Assembly (NCBI RefSeq): GCF_001044425.1
Contig: NZ_LFML01000119.1
Span: 1-64,000, forward strand
Origin: Streptomyces roseus
Lineage (GTDB): Bacteria; Actinomycetota; Actinomycetes; Streptomycetales; Streptomycetaceae
Direction: 5' to 3'
DNA: 64,000 nucleotides
Shown: positions 42,680 through 51,307 of the stretch, one piece after another
How the letters are laid out: every line of letters begins with the position of its first letter
How positions within the stretch are numbered: position 1 is the first letter of the stretch
Notes under the pieces: model-generated
The model's input: the letters and a program-made list of their open reading frames with translations, nothing else
The model's database searches: none
What the model was told of the DNA's origin: nothing
Program-made: the position numbers and the translations under genes

Positions 42680-43471
42680 TCAGAGGACCTTGCTGAGGAA
42701 CTCGCGGGTGCGGGGGTGCGCGGGACGGTCCAGGACCTGCTCGGGCGGGCCCTGTTCGACGATGCGGCCGTCGTGCAGGAAGACGATCTCGTCGGCCACC
42801 TCGCGGGCGAAGCCGATCTCGTGCGTCACGATGACCAGGGTCGTGCCGCCGGTGGCCAGGTCCTTGATGACCGACAGGACCTCGCCCACGAGTTCGGGGT
42901 CGAGTGCGGAGGTGGGCTCGTCGAAGAGGATGACCCCGGGCCGCAGCGCGAGCGCCCTCGCGATGGCCACCCGCTGCTGCTGGCCTCCGGACAGCTGGCG
43001 CGGATAGGCGCCGGTCCGGTCGCCGAGCCCGACCCGCTCCAGCAGCTCGCGCGCCAGCGCCTGGGCCTCGGCCCGGCGCAGACGCCCCGTGGCCACCGGG
43101 GCGGCCGCGACGTTGTCGAGCACCGTGAGGTGCGGGAACAGGTTGAAGTTCTGGAAGACGAAGCCGATCCGGCCGCGCTGCGCGAGGATCGCTCGCTCGC
43201 TGAGCTCCTTGAGCCGGGCCCCCTGCCGCTGCACGCCGATCAACTCGCCGCCCACGCTGACGTACCCGGCCTCGGGCTTCTCCAGGTGGTTCACGACCCG
43301 CAGCAGCGTGGACTTGCCGGAGCCCGAGCGGCCCAGGACCACGGTGACCGTGCCCGGCCGTACCGTCAGGCTCACCCCGTCCAGGACCCGGCGGCCGGCG
43401 AACCACTTGTGCACGTCGTGTACCTCGACCGCGGCGGGTGCCGGTGCCGTCGGTGCCGTCGCGCCGGTCAT
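42680..43471 (-). CDS. Amino-acid-type ABC transporter ATPase
   Basis: A 263-residue ATPase. Walker A GRSGSGKST near residue 47, Q-loop FVFQNFNLFPHLTVLDN, signature LSGGQQQRVAIARALA, Walker B VILFDEPTSALDPE and the switch His in VTHEIGFAREVAD are all present. It belongs to the polar amino acid (GlnQ/HisP) group. The ATG overlaps the permease stop codon (ATGA, 43468-43471). Confidence 0.94.
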   Translation of the reverse strand: MTGATAPTAPAPAAVEVHDVHKWFAGRRVLDGVSLTVRPGTVTVVLGRSGSGKSTLLRVVNHLEKPEAGYVSVGGELIGVQRQGARLKELSERAILAQRGRIGFVFQNFNLFPHLTVLDNVAAAPVATGRLRRAEAQALARELLERVGLGDRTGAYPRQLSGGQQQRVAIARALALRPGVILFDEPTSALDPELVGEVLSVIKDLATGGTTLVIVTHEIGFAREVADEIVFLHDGRIVEQGPPEQVLDRPAHPRTREFLSKVL

Positions 43472-44436
43472 CGCGCCGCCTCCTTCCGGTAGCGGCCCCG
43501 CAGCTCCTCCAGGCCCGCCCGGGCCCGCCGCAGGGGAGTGGGCGGAAGGCTGCGCAGGGCGCCGCGGGCGCAGTACCGCTCGACGTGGTACTGCACGGCC
43601 GAGAGGACGCTGGTGAGGATCACGTACCAGACGGTCGCCACCAGCAGCAGCGGGACCACGTCGCCGGGGTAGGTGCTGCCCAGGCCCTGGACCGTGCCGA
43701 ACAGGTCCAGCAGGGACACGTAGAAGACCAGCGAGGTGGCCTTGACCAGGCCGATCAGCAGGTTGACGTAGGCCGGCACGATCGCGCGCAGGGCCTGCGG
43801 GAAGACGATGCGGGTGAACTGGTAGCGCCGGGGCAGGCCCAGCGCGGCCGCCGCCTCGTGCTGTCCCTGGTCGACGGAGAGGAGCCCGGCCCGGACGACC
43901 TCGGCCGCGTACGCCGCCTCGACCACGCTCAGTCCGACGACCGCCACGATCGTGTCGGTGGCCAGCCGGGACTCGTCGAAGCTGAAGAAGGCGGGGCCGA
44001 AGGGCACCCCGATGCTCAGCGTCGGATAGAGCGCGCTGAGGTTGTTGAGGAAGAGCAGGACGACGATCAGCGGGACCGAGCGCAGCAGCCACACGTACGT
44101 CCAGCTCACCGAGCGCAGGACCGGGTTGCCGGAGAGCCGCCCGAGGGCCAGCAGCACGCCGCCCGCCAGCCCGAGGAGCGCGCTGTACGCCGCCACCTGG
44201 AGCGTGATCCACATCCCTTCCAGCACGACCGGCCGCAGGAACCAGTACGCGAACCGGTCCCACTGGTAGAAGGGGTTGGTCAGCAGCCCGTGGCCGGCCT
44301 GGGCGACCAGGACCAGGACGACGGCGCCGGCGATCCACCGGGCGGGGCGGCGCAGCGGGAGCACCCGCTCGGCCGCACCCGGTGGTTCGGGCGGGCCGGC
44401 GGGTGCGGCGCGGACAATCGATTCGCTCAAGGACAC
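43468..44436 (-). CDS. Amino-acid-type ABC transporter permease
   Basis: A permease with about five or six helices and the conserved EAA loop EVVRAGLLSVDQGQHEAAAALGLPRRYQFTRIVFPQALR near the middle. It pairs with the ATPase gene it overlaps by four nt. Start codon uncertain: a GTG at 44436 (322 residues) is used, but a GTG at 44496 would add 20 residues, and neither has a good ribosome site. Confidence 0.88.
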   Translation of the reverse strand: MSLSESIVRAAPAGPPEPPGAAERVLPLRRPARWIAGAVVLVLVAQAGHGLLTNPFYQWDRFAYWFLRPVVLEGMWITLQVAAYSALLGLAGGVLLALGRLSGNPVLRSVSWTYVWLLRSVPLIVVLLFLNNLSALYPTLSIGVPFGPAFFSFDESRLATDTIVAVVGLSVVEAAYAAEVVRAGLLSVDQGQHEAAAALGLPRRYQFTRIVFPQALRAIVPAYVNLLIGLVKATSLVFYVSLLDLFGTVQGLGSTYPGDVVPLLLVATVWYVILTSVLSAVQYHVERYCARGALRSLPPTPLRRARAGLEELRGRYRKEAAR

Positions 44437-44564
44437 GGGAGCAGCTTCGACAAGGCCGAGAATCGATGTCAACGGTCCGGATATCGATGGCCACACAAAC
44501 GCGTCCGCTTTTCATGCCCCGTACACAAAACGCCTGCGGTGGAAATGAAAAGGGGGACCTGCGT

Positions 44565-45674
44565 TCACAGCCAGGGAATCTCGTCGGCGCCGTAGCGGTA
44601 GGCGCGGAAGACCGAGTTCTGCGCCCCGGCCGAGGACTCCAGGCCGACGCCGTCACCGAAGGAGCGGAACTGCGGGACCACGAACTCCCACACCACCTCC
44701 CGGTCGGGCGTCACCTCGAAGAGCCGCCCGAAGGAGCCCTCGGCGATGAAGGTGTTCCCGTTGGGCAGGCGCTGCGCGCTGGACATGTAGGGGCTGTAGA
44801 AGTTCTGCGGCGGGTTGTCCTCGTACGACCACACCTCCTCGCCCGTGCGCGGGTCGAGCTCCAGCACCCGGGAGTACGGCACGGAGGTGGTGTCGCGGTA
44901 GGTGCCGTTGTCGAAGACCAGGACCGTGCCGCCGGACAGCTCGTGCGGGTGGTGCTGCTGCGCCAGTACGTCGGGGCCGATCAGCCACTGCACCGACCCG
45001 TCGGTGCGGTCGATGGACACGGTCGTCGAGGCGCTGCGGAAGCCCACCACGACCGAGCCGTCGGCCCGCTCGTTGACCGTGTTGGCCATCGGCCAGTGGT
45101 TCCTGGCGAAGTGGGGGTTCAGCACGACCCGCTCCGGGTCCAGGTGCTCGATCGCTGCCCAGCGCCACACCACCTCTCCCTCCCAGGTCAGCTCATAGAC
45201 GACGTCCCCGTAGACCACCCCGCCGGGAGCCTCCGAGCCGGGGATGCCGCCGCGGATCCGGGCCGCGTCGGCCGGGGCGAGGGGCTCGACGACGGCGATG
45301 AGCAGGTTGCCGTTGCGCAGCACGGTGGCGTCGTGGTGGTGGAAGGGGTGCCGGGCCTCGCGCAGCACCGTGGAGTCCGGGGCCAGTTCCTGGAAGATGC
45401 CGCCGTGGTAGACGTCCCAGATGGGGAAGAGGGTGGGGCCGCTCGTGTCCTTCGCCGCGTAGAAGAGGTTGCCGTTCGGCAGGATCTGTGCCTGACGGCC
45501 GGGCGGGTGGGGGGAGTTCCAGGTGTGGGCGGTACGGCCCTCGATGTCGACGAGGTGGATCTCCCCGGCGCTGGTGATCGGGGTGTAGAGCGTGTAGCCG
45601 CCGTGGCTGCGCTCGGGATCGTGGGCGATCAGGCCGACGCCACGGCGGCGCAGGGTGTTCTGGTCGACGGTCAT
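44565..45674 (-). CDS. Arylsulfotransferase (ASST)-family protein
   Basis: A 369-residue beta-propeller protein of the aryl-sulfate sulfotransferase family. Family segments include PNGNLFYAAKDTSG, HHHDATVLRNGNLLIAV, HHPHELSGGTVLVFDNG and QRLPNGNTFIAEGSFGRLFEV; His residues in the second and third are the candidate active-site ones. Unlike the enterobacterial periplasmic enzyme it has no signal peptide, so it would work in the cytoplasm. It lies inside the sulfur block between the two ABC transporters, so a role in handling aryl sulfates or sulfonates is plausible, not shown. Confidence 0.85.
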   Translation of the reverse strand: MTVDQNTLRRRGVGLIAHDPERSHGGYTLYTPITSAGEIHLVDIEGRTAHTWNSPHPPGRQAQILPNGNLFYAAKDTSGPTLFPIWDVYHGGIFQELAPDSTVLREARHPFHHHDATVLRNGNLLIAVVEPLAPADAARIRGGIPGSEAPGGVVYGDVVYELTWEGEVVWRWAAIEHLDPERVVLNPHFARNHWPMANTVNERADGSVVVGFRSASTTVSIDRTDGSVQWLIGPDVLAQQHHPHELSGGTVLVFDNGTYRDTTSVPYSRVLELDPRTGEEVWSYEDNPPQNFYSPYMSSAQRLPNGNTFIAEGSFGRLFEVTPDREVVWEFVVPQFRSFGDGVGLESSAGAQNSVFRAYRYGADEIPWL

Positions 45675-45707
45675 GGGGATCTCCTCAAGGGGAAGGGGCG
45701 GAGCGGG

Positions 45708-46712
45708 TCAGCGGATGGTCACGGCGGCCGGGTCGGCGGCCGTCAGCGGGGCGGGGTCCAGGTGGCCGCGGATCACGGCGCCGTCGGCGGCGCCGGGCAG
45801 CTTCTGGGCGTCCTTGGCCCAGGCGGCCTCCTGTGTCAGCTCGGCGAGCAACTCGGGGGAGAGGGACGCGCCGTAGGCGTAGCGGGGCTGGAAGGCGTCC
45901 ACGTAGGAGGCCTGCAGGGCCCCTTTGGACTGGCCGAGCACGGCCCGGCGCCCACCGGCCGGGTCCGCGGCGAGCTCGCGCTGGGACCGCAGGATGGTGC
46001 GGACCACCGCGGCGGTGGTCTTCTCGTCCGCCGACGGGCCCGCGATCAGGAGGGTTCTCGCGGTGTAGCCGGTGAAGGCCACCTCCGCGTACCGCTCGCC
46101 GAGCGCGGTGCGCGCCGCGTCGTAGAAGCTGGGGAAGGTGACGCCGGCGTCGATGTCGCCGCGGGCCAGGGCCGGGGTCACCTGGTTCGGAGCGAGGTTC
46201 ACCACGGTCACCTCGCCCGCCGACAGGCCGGCCGAGGCCAGCATGCGCGACAGCGCGTACTCCACGTTCGTGCCCTGCGGGACCCCGACCTTGCGGCCCT
46301 TCAGCGCGGCGAAGCCGGTGACGCCCCGGTCGGTGCGGGTGAGCAGCCGCCAGTCGGTGAACCGGGACAGGTCGGCGACGATCCGCAGCTCGCGGCCGCC
46401 GAGCGCGGCCGTCACCGCGGGCAGGTCGCCCACGACCCCGAGCTGCGCCTGGCCGCCGAGCACCGCGTTGAGCGCGTCGCGGCCGGTGGGCTGGGTGGTG
46501 ACGGAGGCGGCTATGTCCTCGGCGGCCCACAGGCCGCGCTCCTGCGCGAGGTAGACGGGTGCGCCGCCGAGTTGGTCGCTGGCGGCGATGGTGACGGACG
46601 GGCGTCCGCCGCCGGCGGCGGTCCGGGCGGCGGATCCGTCGGAGCAGGCCGTCGTGACGGCGGCGAGCAGGGCGGCCAGGAGTACGGCGGCCACCGCGCG
46701 GGGTCTGGACAT
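45708..46712 (-). CDS. Aliphatic sulfonate/taurine-type ABC transporter binding lipoprotein
   Basis: A 334-residue lipoprotein (lipobox VTTAC, Cys about residue 23) with the SsuA/NrtA-like NMT1 fold: VTIAASDQLGGAPVYLAQERGLWAAEDI, GQAQLGVVGDLPAVTAALGG, GRKVGVPQGTNVEYALSRMLASAGL. The ligands of the group are sulfonates, taurine, nitrate or thiamine precursors. The ATG at 46712 starts the signal peptide directly. Confidence 0.9.
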   Translation of the reverse strand: MSRPRAVAAVLLAALLAAVTTACSDGSAARTAAGGGRPSVTIAASDQLGGAPVYLAQERGLWAAEDIAASVTTQPTGRDALNAVLGGQAQLGVVGDLPAVTAALGGRELRIVADLSRFTDWRLLTRTDRGVTGFAALKGRKVGVPQGTNVEYALSRMLASAGLSAGEVTVVNLAPNQVTPALARGDIDAGVTFPSFYDAARTALGERYAEVAFTGYTARTLLIAGPSADEKTTAAVVRTILRSQRELAADPAGGRRAVLGQSKGALQASYVDAFQPRYAYGASLSPELLAELTQEAAWAKDAQKLPGAADGAVIRGHLDPAPLTAADPAAVTIR

Positions 46713-46756
46713 GGGGGAGCGGTCCTTCCGGGAGGGGGGGGCGGGTGAGCGGAGGC

Positions 46757-47482
46757 TCATCCGGTGGGCAGGGCGTGGAGGTGGCGGGCGATCAGGGACC
46801 GCAGGTCGGGGTCCGGCGGCCCGTCGGGCACGGGGTGGTCGGCCAGTACCCGGCCGGGGGTCCCGCCGAGGACGACGACGCGCTGGGCGAGGGCCAGGGC
46901 CTCGTCGATGTCGTGCGTGACGAACAGCACGGTGGTGCCGCGGCGCTGCCACAGCTCCCGCAGCAGGGTCTGCATCCGGCTCCGGGTGAGCGTGTCGAGG
47001 GCCCCGAACGGCTCGTCCAGCAGGAGGACTTCGGGTTCGGCCGCCAGGGCGCGGGCCAGGGCGACGCGCTGCTGCATGCCGCCGGACAGCTGGGCCGGAT
47101 ACTTCTCGGCACCCTCCGCCAGGCCGACCTCGGCGAGCGCGGCCAGCGCCCGCCGGCGGCGCTCCGCGCGGGGCAGGCCGAGCCGCTTGAGCGCGAACTC
47201 CACATTGCCGCGGGCCGTGCGCCAGGGGAACAGGGCGTAGTGCTGGAAGACGACGCCCCGGTCCGGACCCGGTCCGGTCACGGGACCGGCGCCGGCCGTC
47301 ACCCGGCCGCCGGCCGGCGACACGAACCCGGCCACCGCCCCTAGGACGGTGGACTTGCCGCAGCCGCTGGGGCCCAGCAGGGCAGTGAACGATCCAGCGG
47401 GCAGGTCCAGTTCGACGGGGTCCAGCACGCGCGTGCGCCCGTACGCGACGGACACGCCCTCCAGCAGTACCCGCTTGCTCAT
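46757..47482 (-). CDS. SsuB/TauB-type ABC transporter ATPase
   Basis: A 241-residue ATPase: Walker A GPSGCGKST near residue 37, Q-loop VVFQHYALFPWRTARGNV, signature LSGGMQQRVALARALA, Walker B VLLLDEPFGALDTLTR, switch VTHDIDEALAL. This is the sulfonate/nitrate/taurine group. Its ATG overlaps the permease stop (47479-47482). Confidence 0.94.
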   Translation of the reverse strand: MSKRVLLEGVSVAYGRTRVLDPVELDLPAGSFTALLGPSGCGKSTVLGAVAGFVSPAGGRVTAGAGPVTGPGPDRGVVFQHYALFPWRTARGNVEFALKRLGLPRAERRRRALAALAEVGLAEGAEKYPAQLSGGMQQRVALARALAAEPEVLLLDEPFGALDTLTRSRMQTLLRELWQRRGTTVLFVTHDIDEALALAQRVVVLGGTPGRVLADHPVPDGPPDPDLRSLIARHLHALPTG

Positions 47483-48258
47483 GACGCGCCCCAGTGCACG
47501 AACCGGCGGCCGATCGCGGCCAGCACCAGGTCCACGGCCACACCGAGCAGTCCGAGTACGAGCAGGCCGGCGAACATCCGGTCCACGCGCAGGAACTGTC
47601 CGTCCACCTGCAGCCGGTACGCCAACCCGCTGTCCGCACCGCCCAGTTCGGCCGCCACCAAGGCGAGCAGCGCGACGGAGGCGCCGTAGCGCAGCGCCGC
47701 CAGCAGGGCCGGGGCGGCGGCGGGCAGGAGCACCTCGGTGAACCGCCGGTGCAGCGGCGCCCCCAGCGTGCGGGCCGCCCGCAGGTGGGAGACGGGCACC
47801 CGCGAGACCCCGTCGTGTACGTACAGCCAGACCGCGAGCAGTACGGCGTACGCGATGAGCAGGCGTTTTGCGGTCTCGCCGATCCCGAACCAGGCCGTCG
47901 CCAGCGGCACCAGGGCGATCGCCGGGATGGGCCGGAGGAAGGAGACGAGCGGTGTGACGGCGGCGGACAGCCTCGGCAGGTAGCCGGTGGCGAAGCCGAG
48001 CGCGCTTCCGAGCAGGGCGCCGAGCGCGAAGCCCTGCCCCGCGCGGGTCAGGCTGGCGACGACGTCGGAGGCGAGCAGACCGCTGCGCGCGCCGGCGGCG
48101 AGGGCGGAGGCGGTCTCGACGGGCGTCGGCAGCAGACCTGGAGCCACCGCGCCGGACCAGGCGGTCAGGGACCACAGGGCGAGCACCGCGCCGGCCGCGC
48201 CGAGGGCGGGGCCCAGCCGGCCGCGGGCCCGGCCTGCCGGTGAGGGGGTGGAGTGCAC
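47479..48258 (-). CDS. SsuC/TauC-type ABC transporter permease
   Basis: A 259-residue permease with six helices and the family's EAA-like loop VPVSHLRAARTLGAPLHRRFTEVLLPAAAPALLAALRYGAS. It is the first gene of the twelve-gene minus-strand block; its promoter lies in the region shared with the XRE-cupin regulator. Together with the two following genes it forms a sulfonate-type importer. Confidence 0.92.
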   Translation of the reverse strand: MHSTPSPAGRARGRLGPALGAAGAVLALWSLTAWSGAVAPGLLPTPVETASALAAGARSGLLASDVVASLTRAGQGFALGALLGSALGFATGYLPRLSAAVTPLVSFLRPIPAIALVPLATAWFGIGETAKRLLIAYAVLLAVWLYVHDGVSRVPVSHLRAARTLGAPLHRRFTEVLLPAAAPALLAALRYGASVALLALVAAELGGADSGLAYRLQVDGQFLRVDRMFAGLLVLGLLGVAVDLVLAAIGRRFVHWGAS

Positions 48259-48287
48259 GGGTCGGCTCCTCGTTCGTTCGAGCGGTT

Positions 48288-48320
48288 CATAAGTGAGGTC
48301 AATAATTGACCACGCTTATG
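48288..48320. promoter_or_regulatory. 33-bp inverted repeat operator of the sulfur block
   Basis: Arms CATAAGTGAGGTCAA and TTGACCACGCTTATG with TAA at the centre; 12 of 15 positions pair. TATGAA boxes flank it on both strands and could serve as divergent -10 elements. It lies 29 nt upstream of the permease start and 75 nt upstream of the XRE-cupin regulator start. A second smaller repeat, GTTTC...GAAAC, follows at 48329-48346. Confidence 0.72.
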
Positions 48321-48395
48321 AATGGCGTGTTTCAGCAGTGCGAAACGTTCCGGGACCCGCCGGCCCGCAATCCGGCATGCGGTACGTTCACCAGC

Positions 48396-48965
48396 GTGTC
48401 TCGCCCCGAACCCACACCCGAAGCGATCGAGGTCGGACGGGTGATACGCGCCTGCCGCAAGCAGCGCGGAGTCTCCATGGCCGTTCTCGCCACCCGCTCG
48501 GGCCTCTCCCAGCCCTTCCTCAGCCAGCTCGAACGCGGGCTCGCCACGCCCAGCCTCAGCTCGATCTACCGGATCGCCGAGGCCCTGGACGTCACCCCGG
48601 GCACCTTCCTCAGGCCCCCGGGCCGCCCCGGTGCGGTCAGCCACGAGGCCGACCCGCAGGTGATCCGGGTGGACGAGGGCGCCGGACAGGTCGCGCACGT
48701 CCTGATCCCCGGCGCGCGCAGCGCGGTGATGGAGGCGTACGAGCACCACTTCGAGCCGGGGCGAGGGGAACGCGGCTGGTTCGAGCACCCGGGAGAGGAC
48801 TTCCTCTACGTCCTGGAGGGTGAGATCGTCCTGGAGGTCGAGGGGGAGGAGCCGCTGACCCTACGCGCGGGCCAGAGCGCCCACCACCGCGGCGAACTCC
48901 CGCACCGCTGCCGCCTGTCGGGCTCCGTGTCGGCCCGTACCCTGCTGGTCATCGCCAACGCCTGA
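48396..48965 (+). CDS. XRE-family regulator with cupin sensor domain
   Basis: A 189-residue regulator. The N-terminal XRE HTH (VIRACRKQRGVSMAVLATRSGLSQPFLSQLERGLATPSLSSIYRIAEAL) is followed by a cupin_2 domain (WFEHPGEDFLYVLEGEIVLEVEGEEPLTLRAGQSAHHRGELPHRC) whose His and Glu residues could bind metal or small ligand. The family includes sulfur- and amino-acid-metabolism regulators. The GTG at 48396 (VSRPEPTPEAIEV) has no ribosome site but a TACGTT box 7 nt upstream, so a leaderless mRNA is likely. Confidence 0.9.
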   Translation: MSRPEPTPEAIEVGRVIRACRKQRGVSMAVLATRSGLSQPFLSQLERGLATPSLSSIYRIAEALDVTPGTFLRPPGRPGAVSHEADPQVIRVDEGAGQVAHVLIPGARSAVMEAYEHHFEPGRGERGWFEHPGEDFLYVLEGEIVLEVEGEEPLTLRAGQSAHHRGELPHRCRLSGSVSARTLLVIANA

Positions 48966-48976
48966 CCCGGCACGCC

Positions 48977-49864
48977 CTACGTGCGGGGGGTGTCGTCGGC
49001 CCGGAGGGCGGTGCGGACACCCGTGATGACCACGGCGATCAGGCAGAGGGCGATGATCGTCTCGGCCCACAGGAAGGCGAACCAGTCCAGGACGCAGCCG
49101 ATCGGAGGCGTGCCGGGGGCCGTGTTGCGGAACGCCGCCAGGGCGAAGAGGGTTGCGGCCATCCAGGAGAGGGCCGGCCAGACCAGGCCCTCGCCGCGGG
49201 TGGTCAGGTACCAGGCTCCGATGAGCACGGCCGCCGCCAGCGCCCACATCACGCCCATCATGAAGACCGCGAAGACGACCAGGCTGCCCGACCGGGTCAG
49301 CTCCAGTGCCACGGCGGCGTCCTGCGGGTGGGGACCGGGCGTCGCGGAGACGGAGAAGAGCGTGTCGTTGTTGGAGAACAGCAGCCGTACCGGCACCGGC
49401 TTGCCGTCCAGCAGCGCCCGGAACCCGATGCCGGTCTCGTAACTGTCGAACGGGTAGTCGCTGACCGATCCGCCCGTCATCGCGACCACTACGTCCTTGG
49501 TCGCGAGCCGCTCGTGCGCCTTGAACTCCAGATTGCCGAGGGTCGCCGCCGAGGTCTGGAGGCTGAGGTCGCCCGCCGGGGCGCTCTGCTCCTCTTCGCC
49601 GAGGGTCCCGAGCGGGGTGACCCGGACCCGCAGCAGCAGCTCTCTGGCCGCCGCGTCGACCCGCTGGACGGTGGCCTCCACGTCCAACCTGTCGGCGGCC
49701 GTGGATCCGGCCGTGTCGACCGTATCGACGGCCTGCCGTTCGGTGAACTGGAGCCACGAGCCCACGGCCACCGCCACCACGATCAGAATCGCGATGGGGA
49801 GCAGGACCGGCAGGAGCGAGGCCCCGGAGCGGCCCTGGCGAGGGGGGAGCGAGGGTGCGGCCAT
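48977..49864 (-). CDS. DUF4436 membrane protein
   Basis: A 295-residue protein. One N-terminal helix (LLPVLLPIAILIVVAVAVGSW) is followed by an external domain of about 130 residues with DYPFDSYETGIGF, the DUF4436 signature, and by four closing helices. Function unknown; occurs in many actinobacteria. The ATG at 49864 has GGAG 5 nt upstream; an open extension to 49942 lacks a ribosome site. Confidence 0.82.
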   Translation of the reverse strand: MAAPSLPPRQGRSGASLLPVLLPIAILIVVAVAVGSWLQFTERQAVDTVDTAGSTAADRLDVEATVQRVDAAARELLLRVRVTPLGTLGEEEQSAPAGDLSLQTSAATLGNLEFKAHERLATKDVVVAMTGGSVSDYPFDSYETGIGFRALLDGKPVPVRLLFSNNDTLFSVSATPGPHPQDAAVALELTRSGSLVVFAVFMMGVMWALAAAVLIGAWYLTTRGEGLVWPALSWMAATLFALAAFRNTAPGTPPIGCVLDWFAFLWAETIIALCLIAVVITGVRTALRADDTPRT

Positions 49865-50143
49865 GGTGACTCCGACGGGGAGGGAAGGGCGGCGGCTCTT
49901 CGTAGCGCGATCCTCGTCGACCGGGGCGACGAAGCGCCGCATCCGGGCGGGCGTGTCGGTACCTGCGGACCCTCCCGCGGATGATCATCGCGAAGGTGAA
50001 GCCGGAGGGCGGTGACGCTTCGCCGGTCGAACTCTCACCTCGCCGTACGGGCGAAAGACGCCAACGCGGCCAGCGGTCGCGGAGGCACCGGCTCCTTCCC
50101 CTGCTGGGGCAGCATCAATCCCCATATGGAGACGTCAACTTGC

Positions 50144-50155
50144 TCAAACGTTTCA
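50144..50155. promoter_or_regulatory. LacI-like palindrome in the 49865-50360 gap
   Basis: TCAAACGTTTCA, centre AACGTT, one mismatched pair: the shape of LacI/GntR-type sites. It lies 206 nt before the secreted crystallin-like protein. The rest of this 496-nt gap shows no gene and no other clear structure. Confidence 0.35.
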
Positions 50156-50360
50156 ACTGCGCAGCAGTGGTTCAAATCGGGACATCGTGGCGCGGTTTTC
50201 GGCCGCACACGGGCAAAGTGATTGCAGAGGGCATCGAACGCGCGCGACTCTCGATGTGCAACCGCGAAGGTGTGTGGAACCGGCCGTCGCGGTGGGGTGG
50301 TCAACGCGCCCGTGGGTGCGGAGCCACCTGTTCCGCTCGATTCCCTTGTAAGGAGAGATC

Positions 50361-50708
50361 GTGCTCAAGCCGACCAGGATCGTCCGATCCGCAGCCGTGG
50401 CGCTCGCCGCGGCGGCATCACTCACCCTGACCCTTCCCGGCAACGCCTTCGCCATCGATCACGTCGAGTGCCGGGGCGGCGAGAACTTCCTGAAGATCTG
50501 GTCCCACAGCGGCGGGCGGGACAGCGTGGACTGCTACGCCAACAAGGGCCGGATCGGGTTCGGGGGCTGGTGGGTGGACAGGATCTCCACCGGGAACAAC
50601 GACTTGATCTACTACGACGCCAACGGCGACTCGGTGCGGATCAGCCGGTGGACCGACATCACGTTCCCCAACCGCCCTCCGAAGGTCGACTCCATCGAGA
50701 TCCTGTGA
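50361..50708 (+). CDS. Secreted beta/gamma-crystallin-like protein (killer-toxin-like, SKLP type)
   Basis: A 115-residue secreted protein. The signal peptide (VRSAAVALAAAASLTLTLPGNAFA) ends near residue 31. The mature part of about 84 residues has two crystallin-type repeats with two Cys residues (HVECRGG and SVDCYANKG) and the segment GWWVDRISTGNNDLIYYDAN, then SVRISRWTDITFPNRPPKV. It resembles the Streptomyces killer-toxin-like protein SKLP, which inhibits yeasts. The GTG at 50361 follows AAGGAGAGATC, an ideal ribosome site. No partner gene; probably exported alone. Confidence 0.82.
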   Translation: MLKPTRIVRSAAVALAAAASLTLTLPGNAFAIDHVECRGGENFLKIWSHSGGRDSVDCYANKGRIGFGGWWVDRISTGNNDLIYYDANGDSVRISRWTDITFPNRPPKVDSIEIL

Positions 50709-50777
50709 CCCCCTGACGTGCTGACGTCCTGAAGTCCCTGCCGAGTCCCCGGCGCCCACCCGCCGCACCACCGCCCT

Positions 50778-51302
50778 TCACCGGTGGTGCGGCGGGTGTG
50801 GGTGCGGGTGCGGGTCCGGGTGGGCCGGCGGTGGCGGGATGGTGGCCGTGCCGGGCGGCGTTTCCGGCCAGACCAGCAGGACGGGGCAGGGTGCGTGGTC
50901 GACGATGAACCGGCTGGCTGGCCCGAGGCTGCGGGGTCCCAGGTGCGTACGGTCACCGTCGCGCGCGAGGATGAGCAGGTCGGCGCCTTCCACGGCGGCC
51001 ACGACCTCCCGTTCGACGCGGCCCGAGCGTTCCAGCCGGGTGCAGGGGCGCCCCAGCCGTTCGGCAGCCCCCGCCAGGAGCCGTTCGGCGGAGGCGGCGG
51101 CCAGGTGCTCCACGGCGGTGCCGGGGTCGCGGTCGGGGCGCGCGCGGCCCAGCAGTCCGGCGTACGCGCCGTGCGCGGCACCGGGCACCTCGTGGCCGGT
51201 GACGTGGAGCAGCACGAGTTCGGCGTCCGCGGGGGCGTGGGCGCGCGCGGCGTCGACGCAGGCGGGCCAGGTGCCCTCCACGATCCAGACGATGACGGTC
51301 AC
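50778..51302 (-). CDS. Universal stress protein (UspA family)
   Basis: A 174-residue single-domain Usp. VTVIVWIVEGTW opens the Rossmann-like fold; EGADLLILARDGDRTHLGPRSLGPASRFIVDHAPCPVLLV contains the GxxSR/FIVDHAPCPVLVV C-terminal signature. The usual GS motif reads GPRSLGPAS, close to ATP-binding Usps. A His/Pro-rich tail (HPDPHPHPHPPHHR) could bind metal. The GTG at 51302 stands 5 nt after the permease stop, so the two genes are probably co-transcribed. Confidence 0.87.
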   Translation of the reverse strand: MTVIVWIVEGTWPACVDAARAHAPADAELVLLHVTGHEVPGAAHGAYAGLLGRARPDRDPGTAVEHLAAASAERLLAGAAERLGRPCTRLERSGRVEREVVAAVEGADLLILARDGDRTHLGPRSLGPASRFIVDHAPCPVLLVWPETPPGTATIPPPPAHPDPHPHPHPPHHR

Positions 51303-51307
51303 GGCGT

